Position numbers and translations under genes: made by a program. The notes beneath the pieces were generated by a model. That model worked only from the letters and a program-made list of their open reading frames with translations. It searched no databases and had not been told where the DNA came from. Shown here one piece after another: positions 57,631 through 64,000 of a stretch of 64,000 bases of DNA; the first letter of the stretch is position 1, and each line of letters opens with the position of its first letter. Origin of the DNA: Ferruginibacter sp. (GTDB taxonomy: Bacteria > Bacteroidota > Bacteroidia > Chitinophagales > Chitinophagaceae); assembly GCA_028288705.1 (NCBI GenBank), contig JAQBNH010000008.1:1-64000 (forward strand), read 5' to 3'.

Positions 57631-59055
57631 TCATAGCCCACGTAATAACTCCCGGTGATCCCGGTAAACCTTCCATACAAACTCCCCAAAAAGCGTATTG
57701 GCCCAGGCAAACCATTTTCGTGTGAATTTGGTGGCGTCGTCTTTATGAAAAGATTCATGCATGAAGCCGGATCCCGCATGCGTGGTTTGCAATAGCTGGA
57801 GGCATTTTTTTATCTCGGTGAGATTCATACTTGTTAAGCCACGCATCGTAATGCTCAATGGCCAGATATAATCCAGCCCTACGTGGGGTCCACCCACTCC
57901 TTCCGCCGCCTTCCCCTTGAAAAAGAACGGGTTGGAATCGCTTAAGATCATTTTTCGGGTATTAATATAAGTGGGATCAGTATTTTTTATAAAATCCGTG
58001 AGATAAGGAAGTGAAAGTAAGGACGGAACATTGGCATCATCCATAAAACTATGGTTGCCGAACCCGTCAGTTTCATAAGGATAAACCTTGCCGTAAACGG
58101 GGTGCTGCACCGTTATGTTTTTTAAGCCGGCTTCGAGCCTGTCTGACAGTTTTTTAATCGCCGAAAGCATCGCCGGATCTCTCAAAACTTCAGCAAAAAT
58201 AAATTGCAGGTGTTGCAGTTCCTGCCTGGCAAAAAGGTTAGAAGGAATTAAAAAAGGAAAGATCGCGGCATCGTCACTCGGCCGGAACATGCTATGGATC
58301 AGGCCGGTTTTTTTCGTGGGGTATCCCGTGCCGCCCAAAGGAACAGAATCCGTTGCCCAACTCGTCGTACGCTGAAAGGTATACGGACCGGGGCTTTCCA
58401 GCCGTTGCTGTTCGGTGAATGTCTGGATAACTAATTTCATCGCCTGCTGCCAGGCTGCATCAAAAACGGTGGCGTCCTGCGTATGCCGGTAGTATCCATG
58501 CGCCAGCCTGATCGGGTAACAAAGACTATCAATTTCCCATTTGCGTTCATGAACGCCGGGCTTCATCAAGGTCTTATCATCCTTCCATTCGCTGATGCGG
58601 CTTTCATCCTTATAAAATGCATTGGCATATGGATCTTTCAAAATACATTTCACCTGGCGGTTGATCACCCCTTTGATCAGTTGCTGCAATTCAGGGTCAG
58701 CCTTCATTAAAGGTAAATAGGGCCAGACCTGCGCGGAGGAATCCCTTAACCACATCGCATCAATATCACCGGTGATGACAAACGTATCCGGCTTACCGTC
58801 GATGATCTCAAAATCTACGGTTGTATCCAGCGTATTCGCAAAGCAGTTCTCAAACAACCAGGCCAGTTCCTTATTAGGAACCTGCTTCTTTATTTCCTCA
58901 ATTAAGGCCTCCACGGCCGGGCTGCTGAATTTCCGCAAGCCCGCGGTTACACGTACGCGTGGAAATTCGTTATACCCGGTTGCCAGTGCTTTATCTGCCA
59001 ATAATAACCCGGCCGAAGCCAGCGCCGCCTGCTGCAAAAAGATCCTTCTTTTCAT
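57631..59055 (-). CDS. Exported glycoside hydrolase family 125 exo-alpha-1,6-mannosidase
   Basis: A 474-residue hydrolase. GH125 enzymes are inverting exo-alpha-1,6-mannosidases acting on mannan or N-glycan cores. Marks seen: GDIDAMWLRDSSAQVWPYLP, HERKWEIDSLCYP and SMFRPSDDAAIFPFLIPSN. The start at 59055 exposes a signal with twin arginines (MKRRIFLQQAALASAG), compatible with the Tat or Sec route, and cleavage after DKALA. It stands alone, with no SusCD or other glycosidase adjacent. Confidence 0.88.
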   Translation of the reverse strand: MKRRIFLQQAALASAGLLLADKALATGYNEFPRVRVTAGLRKFSSPAVEALIEEIKKQVPNKELAWLFENCFANTLDTTVDFEIIDGKPDTFVITGDIDAMWLRDSSAQVWPYLPLMKADPELQQLIKGVINRQVKCILKDPYANAFYKDESRISEWKDDKTLMKPGVHERKWEIDSLCYPIRLAHGYYRHTQDATVFDAAWQQAMKLVIQTFTEQQRLESPGPYTFQRTTSWATDSVPLGGTGYPTKKTGLIHSMFRPSDDAAIFPFLIPSNLFARQELQHLQFIFAEVLRDPAMLSAIKKLSDRLEAGLKNITVQHPVYGKVYPYETDGFGNHSFMDDANVPSLLSLPYLTDFIKNTDPTYINTRKMILSDSNPFFFKGKAAEGVGGPHVGLDYIWPLSITMRGLTSMNLTEIKKCLQLLQTTHAGSGFMHESFHKDDATKFTRKWFAWANTLFGEFVWKVYRDHRELLRGL

Positions 59056-59391
59056 AGAAGGAAGATAGTAAATAGTTGAGTGGGTGATTAGACGGGGAAC
59101 CTTTCTTTCACGCAAAGCGAGAAAAAAAGTAAAAATTCAAAATTAAAAAGTAAAACTGGTTCCCGCAAAGGCGCAGAGAGGGAAAGGACGCGAGAGGAGC
59201 AATTAGAAATTTAAAAGTAAAAGTAAAAACCTTCCGGCGAAATTGTTAGCACTGAAAAGAAAAACCTCGATTTATTAGATGTAAAAAAACGATCAAAAAC
59301 TCTTTGTGGTCCTTCCTTTTTTCCTGCCTTCGTGGCTGATAAACACTGTGGAACTCCCTGAATAAACTCATTTTTCCTCTGTGGTAAAATT
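59056..59391. other. Intergenic region with cgcaaag/gtggt-type repeat fragments
   Basis: About 336 nt without a gene. It contains CCCGCAAAGGCGCAGAGAG (59162-59180), a partial relative CACGCAAAGCGAG (59109 on), and phrases CTTTGTGGTCCTTCC (59302 on) and CCTTCGTGGCTGAT (59327 on). These resemble the short degenerate intergenic repeats found across many Bacteroidota genomes. No promoter or hairpin is clear. Confidence 0.5.
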
Positions 59392-60288
59392 TTACTCTAC
59401 GAAGACCTGCTTTTGTACGAGCGCACCTTCACTTACTTCAGGAATAAACAAACGTTCGACCACCTTATATCCATTGCCTTTTTCGCAGAAATGCACTTTC
59501 ATATTTTCAATACTGATCGGGCAGCCATCCGGGATATCCGCGATATTGCTGTGCCTGATATCATGCCCATCTAAAATGATCACGAGGCCACTGCCAATCG
59601 CTTCCATTTTATTTCCTTCCGTGATGAGCATCCCGGTATCCTCTCCCAAGCCGATACCAATGCAGGATGGATTGGCAGCAACAGCCTGCGCCAACCGGCC
59701 AAACCGGCCACGTTTTTCGAAATGCGAATCAAAGATCACATCATCCATAAAGCCAAGCCCGGTGGCGATCTTCACCTCACCTTTCAAATGCGCACGTGTC
59801 GCATTCCCTTCATAGATCATCGTATTGCTCATCGCCATTGCACCGGCTGATGTTCCTGCTACCAGGAAATCCGACTCGGCTTCATAACGTTGTAAAAGTA
59901 TCTGTAAAAATTGTGTGCCTCCAAACGTACTGGTGAGGCGTAACTGGTTACCACCACTGAACATCACCGCATCGCAATGACGGATACGCTCGAGGTATTC
60001 TTCATTCATCGCATCTGCCCGGTTGCGGATATTCATCACACCCACATCTGTACATCCGATCTTTCCAAAAGCGTTGAGGTAATTATCGCCAACTTCATGA
60101 GGGATCATGCTGGCAGTGGTCACTACTTCGATCCTTGTTTCAGGGCCGCCCGTTTCTTCAACGATCCGGCGCAGGATACCGAGTTCAAAAAAGTTGAGGT
60201 TATTTCGTTGGATTTGTCCTGATTCGAGATCCGTGCCTTTGTCTTCCGCACCGCCTATGGCGAGCAGTTTTCCTTTTGCAAATTGCAT
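59392..60288 (-). CDS. cphB: Cyanophycinase (S51 family)
   Basis: A 298-residue serine exopeptidase that cleaves cyanophycin (multi-L-arginyl-poly-L-aspartate) to beta-Asp-Arg. The nucleophile elbow is GTSAGAM with Ser147; FSGGNQLRL (110-118) and GLGFMDDVIFDSHF follow, as in CphB. No signal peptide, so it acts in the cytoplasm. Together with cphA at 61.8 kb and the isoaspartyl peptidase at 9 kb, a complete storage cycle is present. A -7 box (TAAATTTG) precedes it. Confidence 0.93.
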   Translation of the reverse strand: MQFAKGKLLAIGGAEDKGTDLESGQIQRNNLNFFELGILRRIVEETGGPETRIEVVTTASMIPHEVGDNYLNAFGKIGCTDVGVMNIRNRADAMNEEYLERIRHCDAVMFSGGNQLRLTSTFGGTQFLQILLQRYEAESDFLVAGTSAGAMAMSNTMIYEGNATRAHLKGEVKIATGLGFMDDVIFDSHFEKRGRFGRLAQAVAANPSCIGIGLGEDTGMLITEGNKMEAIGSGLVIILDGHDIRHSNIADIPDGCPISIENMKVHFCEKGNGYKVVERLFIPEVSEGALVQKQVFVE

Positions 60289-60310
60289 CTAATCATTTTT
60301 ATGATTAACG

Positions 60311-60318
60311 CAAATTTA
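60311..60318 (-). promoter_or_regulatory. -7 box (TAAATTTG) of cphB
   Basis: On the minus strand TAAATTTG matches TAnnTTTG and lies 22 nt upstream of the cphB ATG. It suggests cphB is transcribed separately from the broken PLP gene upstream. Confidence 0.45.
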
Positions 60319-60380
60319 ATGCAATTCGTATCCTATAATCGTTTATTACTTATTAACCACTGTTAATTACGGGATAAAAT

Positions 60381-61666
60381 TCAGGAAGCAGCGAAGATCC
60401 TGAGGCCTTCCACGAGTTTATCCAATTCTTTCAAACTCGTATACACATTGGGTGTAACGCGTAAACCGCTGATATTTTCCTTTACAATACTCACGGCATG
60501 AATGCGGTAATTCTCCCATAAAAAAGCATCCAGATCGGCAGGCTTTTTACCGGCTATAGACACTAACCCGATGGCGCAACCGTATTCTTTCTTAAATGAG
60601 GTATGGATACTGACTTTCGGAATGTTCATCGCCTGTTTCATCCAGTAATTCTTCAGGTAATGCAGCCTCTCCTGTTTCCTTTTTGCGCCGATCATTTCAT
60701 GAAAGTCGATCGCTTTATCTACCGCTTGTTCAATGTAAAATGGCCTGGTGCCTAAATGCTCAAATTTGCGGATATTGTTTTCTTCCTGGTCGCCGGCGCC
60801 AAACAAAGGCCAGGTTGTTTTGATCTTCTCCCGGCGTATGTATAACATCCCCGTACCTACCGGCGCTCCCAGCCATTTATGTAAACTGGTACCAAAATAA
60901 TCGCAGTTTAATCCTGGTATCATAAACTCAAAATGGGCAAAGCTATGCGCTCCGTCTACCAGCACTTCGATGGGGGCAGCTTTCGCCTTGTCTGCAATTT
61001 TTTTCACCGGCATGATCTCCCCGTCCAGTTGATGACATGGGTAATTTGTACTACTTTGGTTTTCGAACTAAACGCATCGGTATATTTTTTTACCAGCGCA
61101 TCATCGTTTTCAGAAGGCAGATCGAGGTTTATCCAGACCAGTTTAATGCCTTCTCTTTTTTCACGTTGCTGCCAGGCTGCGATCATATTCGGGTAATCCT
61201 GTTTCGTTAAAACAACTTCATCCCCACGTTGCAGGTTAATCCCGAAGATCACTGTTTCCAGTGCCTCAGAGGTATTTCGTACGAGGGCGATCTCTTCCGC
61301 ATCCGTCCCTGCGAGCCGCGCGAGATTCTTTCTTAATGTTTCTCTCCCTTTGTCGAGGATACGCAGCATGAAATAACTCGGCGCCTGGTTGCTGAAATCG
61401 TAATTCTGTTTCATCGCTTCCGCCACTGACTTTGGTGCGGGGCTGATGTTGCCATTGTTGAAGTTGATGAACCCAGGTGCGATGGCATAACATTGTTGCA
61501 CGTAAGCCCAAAAATCTTCATCTGTCGTTAGCTCATTTCCCCTGCTTTTACTGATCTCCTGTTCGATCACCAACAGCTGTTTATTCCATGCGGAAGAAGA
61601 AAACCCGCTCACAGAGGCAAGAGAAAGCAACCCGATTTTTTGCAGGAAAGAACGGCGGTCAGACAT
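60381..61666 (-). pseudogene. Aminotransferase class V-fold PLP enzyme, frameshifted
   Basis: Two overlapping frames (61004-61666 and 60381-61013) together match one class V-fold PLP enzyme of about 428 residues, of the isopenicillin-N-epimerase-like kind. The first part ends prematurely after HVINWTG; the second continues with IMPVKKIADKAKAAPIEVLVDGAHS and carries the PLP lysine in TSLHKWLGAP. Adding one G to the four-G run (complement of 61019-61022) rejoins them as TGEIMPVKK. The N-terminus is a Tat-type signal (DRRSFLQKIG). It lies between cphB and cphA. A sequencing error in the homopolymer is possible. Confidence 0.85.
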
Positions 61667-61766
61667 CGTATTTTTTTTAGATGATCAAATTACTCATTTT
61701 ACTTTTTGTTAAGCAAGATGATTTGACTAATTTCCTGCCTCACCCACCAAGAAACAGAGAGGATTT

Positions 61767-64000
61767 ATGAAAATAGTTGATATTAAAGCGATGCGCGGGC
61801 CGAATTACTGGAGTATCCGCCGGACCAAACTCATCCAGATGACCTTAGACCTGGAAGAGTTGGAACAGCAACCCACGAACCTGATCCCCGGTTTTAAAGA
61901 AAGGCTGGAGCAACTGATGCCCAGCCTTTACGAGCATCGGTGCAGTGAACTGAGGCCAGGTGGCTTTTTTGAACGGGTGACGGAAGGTACCTGGATGGGT
62001 CACGTGATCGAGCATATCGCCCTGGAACTTCAAACACTAGCGGGGATGGAGACAGGTTTTGGCCGCACACGTGGCACCGGCAAGGAAGGCGAATACCACG
62101 TTGTGTTTGATTATATTGAAGAAGAAGCGGGCGTTTACACCGCGAGGGCAGCAGTGCGGATGTCACAGGCGCTGATCTACAATCAACCTTACGACCTGGA
62201 GAAAGATATTCAAACGTTACGCGAGATCCGCGAAGATACCCGCCTCGGGCCTTCTACGGGGAGCATCGTGGATGAAGCAGCGAAGCGCGGAATCCCTTAT
62301 ATCCGGCTGAACAAAAGCAGCCTGGTGCAATTGGGATATGGGGTTAACCAGCAACGCGTGCGTGCCACGATCGCAGGTACAACGAGCTGCATCGCGGTAG
62401 ACATCGCAGGCGATAAAGAAGACACGAAAAACTTATTGGAATCTGCAGAAATACCGGTACCAAAAGGCCGCATCATCCGCGATGAAGAAGAACTGAAAAC
62501 AGCTGTCGAAGTGGTCGGTTATCCCTGCGTGTTGAAACCGATCAACGGCAATCATGGCAAGGGCGCTACCACCAATATCATGACCTGGGACCAGGCATTG
62601 AAAGCTTTGGAAGCTGCCCAGAAATATGGCAGGCAGGTGATCTGTGAAAAATTCATCACGGGCTATGACTTTCGGGTACTCGTGATCAACAATAAATTCG
62701 TTTGCGCAGCATTGCGTACACCCGCAGCCGTTATGGGAGACGGTGAGCATACGATCCAATGGCTGGTGGACGAGACCAATAAAGATGAGCGACGTGGTTT
62801 CGGGCATGAGAAAGTATTGACGTCTATCAAGGTAGACGCATTCACACAACAAATGCTCGAAGAAAAAGGCTATACATTAGACACGGTTCCTTCCAAAGGC
62901 GAACAGGTATTATTGAAACCAACGGCTAATCTTTCTACCGGCGGAACATCAACAGATGTAACGGATGAAGTACATCCATCCAATATTTTCATGGCGGAAA
63001 GGATCAGTAAGATCATTGGCCTGGATATTTGCGGGATCGATATTATGGCGCCAAACCTGCGCCTCCCGATCAATGAAAATGGCGGTGCCGTGTTGGAAGT
63101 GAATGCAGCACCAGGCTTCCGGATGCACATCGATCCTTCTGAAGGCATTGGCAGAAATGTTGCCGAGCCTGTGATCGACATGTTGTTCCCGAAAGGCAGT
63201 ACCGGCCGTATCCCGATCATCGCGATCACCGGAACCAACGGTAAAACAACGACGTCCAGACTGACGGCACATATTGCCAAAACAGCAGGATATAAGGTCG
63301 GTTACACCACCTCTGACGGCGTGTATATTCAAAACCAGTTGATGATGAAAGGGGATTGCACCGGGCCGTTGTCGGCGCAATTTGTTTTAAAAGATCCGAC
63401 CGTAGACTTCGCGGTATTGGAGTGTGCGCGCGGTGGTATTTTAAAAAATGGGCTGGCGTTCCGCAACTGTGATATTGCTATTGTTACGAATGTAACGAAT
63501 GACCATATGGGACTTGGTGGGATTGATAGTTTACAGCAGATGGCAAAGGTAAAAGCCGTAGTTCCGGAAACCGTTTTCAAACATGGCTATGCCATTTTAA
63601 ATGCGGATGACGACCTGGTATTCGCGATGAAAAAAGAACTGACTTGTAACGTGGCTTTATTCAGCATGGATGAAAATAATCCAAGGATAAAAAAGCATTG
63701 TAAGAATGGCGGACTCGCTTCGGTTTTTGAGAACGGTTATGTGACGATCATGAAAGGCACCTGGAAAATCCGCGTGCAAAAAGTAACCGAGATCCCAATT
63801 ACCTACGGCGGAAAAGCTTTGCATAATGTGATGAACACGTTGCCGGCGATCCTGGCAACTTATCTCTACCGGAATATCAAAGTATCAGATATCAAATTAG
63901 CACTGGAAACGTTTATTCCTTCTCCGACTCAAACACCGGGCAGGCTCAATCTTTTCCAGTTTAAGCATTTCCAGTTTTTAGCAGATTTCGCACATAACCC
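61767..64000 (+). CDS. cphA: Cyanophycin synthetase, 5' part (runs past window end)
   Basis: CphA polymerises Asp and Arg into cyanophycin using ATP. About 744 residues are visible of a protein that is usually near 870-900. Order: N-terminal domain (1-160), ATP-grasp domain (about 215-470, with LKPINGNHGKGATT and EVNAAPGFRMH), then the Mur-ligase-like domain with P-loop GTNGKTTT at 489-496, GDCTGP and ECARGGILKNGLAF. The start at 61767 follows AGAGAGGA. It is divergent from the PLP gene with 100 nt between. The frame is open to base 64000. Confidence 0.97.
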   Translation, partial: MKIVDIKAMRGPNYWSIRRTKLIQMTLDLEELEQQPTNLIPGFKERLEQLMPSLYEHRCSELRPGGFFERVTEGTWMGHVIEHIALELQTLAGMETGFGRTRGTGKEGEYHVVFDYIEEEAGVYTARAAVRMSQALIYNQPYDLEKDIQTLREIREDTRLGPSTGSIVDEAAKRGIPYIRLNKSSLVQLGYGVNQQRVRATIAGTTSCIAVDIAGDKEDTKNLLESAEIPVPKGRIIRDEEELKTAVEVVGYPCVLKPINGNHGKGATTNIMTWDQALKALEAAQKYGRQVICEKFITGYDFRVLVINNKFVCAALRTPAAVMGDGEHTIQWLVDETNKDERRGFGHEKVLTSIKVDAFTQQMLEEKGYTLDTVPSKGEQVLLKPTANLSTGGTSTDVTDEVHPSNIFMAERISKIIGLDICGIDIMAPNLRLPINENGGAVLEVNAAPGFRMHIDPSEGIGRNVAEPVIDMLFPKGSTGRIPIIAITGTNGKTTTSRLTAHIAKTAGYKVGYTTSDGVYIQNQLMMKGDCTGPLSAQFVLKDPTVDFAVLECARGGILKNGLAFRNCDIAIVTNVTNDHMGLGGIDSLQQMAKVKAVVPETVFKHGYAILNADDDLVFAMKKELTCNVALFSMDENNPRIKKHCKNGGLASVFENGYVTIMKGTWKIRVQKVTEIPITYGGKALHNVMNTLPAILATYLYRNIKVSDIKLALETFIPSPTQTPGRLNLFQFKHFQFLADFAHN

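Noticed and set aside
60381..61013. Second half of the PLP enzyme as a separate gene
   Set aside because: It starts mid-fold and joins the preceding frame perfectly with one added base, so it is part of one broken gene.

Overview
The window looks like a chromosomal segment of a Bacteroidota bacterium, most likely a member of the Chitinophagaceae or a near relative. The reasons are a SusC/SusD pair, a type IX secretion PorU/PorV pair, a GxxExxY protein, repeated -7 boxes of the form TAnnTTTG ahead of genes, and the near absence of Shine-Dalgarno sequences except in front of rpsU. It is mostly core genome. I see no phage, transposase, CRISPR array or rRNA.

Layout. 1-8.0 kb: tRNA-Asp on the minus strand, then a plus-strand run of accA, a Gfo/Idh/MocA oxidoreductase, an undecaprenyl-phosphate sugar transferase, a large M1 peptidase, a FemAB/GNAT-like protein and a DUF2004 protein. 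8.2-16.7 kb, minus strand: ispD, isoaspartyl peptidase/asparaginase, heptose-7-phosphate kinase with an amino-acid permease, an OmpH/Skp-like protein, an ELWxxDGT-repeat protein, a small lipoprotein and a VWA protein. 16.9-38.3 kb: the transcription/translation superlocus on the minus strand, read as tRNA-Thr, Tyr, Gly, Thr, tuf, tRNA-Trp, secE, nusG, then rplK-rplA-rplJ-rplL, then rpoB-rpoC. It is broken twice: by a secreted-protein gene between rplL and rpoB, and by about 7 kb between nusG and rplK holding a 64-residue protein, SusC, SusD and an LTA-synthase-like enzyme. 38.4-40.8 kb: hpf, a Xer recombinase, rpsU with a strong Shine-Dalgarno, and ribE. 40.8-48.8 kb: envelope-glycan genes (two GT2 glycosyltransferases, two methyltransferases, a YfhO-like and another polytopic membrane protein), interrupted by hscA. 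48.9-55.1 kb: porU and porV. 55.4-59 kb: tyrS, a nonamer repeat array running into a GxxExxY gene, and a GH125 mannosidase. 59.4-64 kb: cyanophycinase, a frameshifted PLP enzyme and, divergently, cyanophycin synthetase running off the window end.

Working together. Cyanophycin synthetase, cyanophycinase and the isoaspartyl peptidase at 9 kb could form a full nitrogen-storage cycle. PorU/PorV process and anchor type IX secretion cargo. The superlocus appears to be served by several TAnnTTTG promoters (tRNA cluster, rplK, rpoB), so the insertions probably leave each block independently expressed.

Limits. Gene calls rest on reading the sequence and on family knowledge; no searches were run. Starts were moved inward where a promoter box, a signal peptide or family length argued for it. 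The most interesting points are the split ribosomal/RNA-polymerase locus with hairpins and a palindrome at its junctions, the rpsU Shine-Dalgarno, the nonamer array that supplies the stop codon of the GxxExxY gene, and the cyanophycin gene set.
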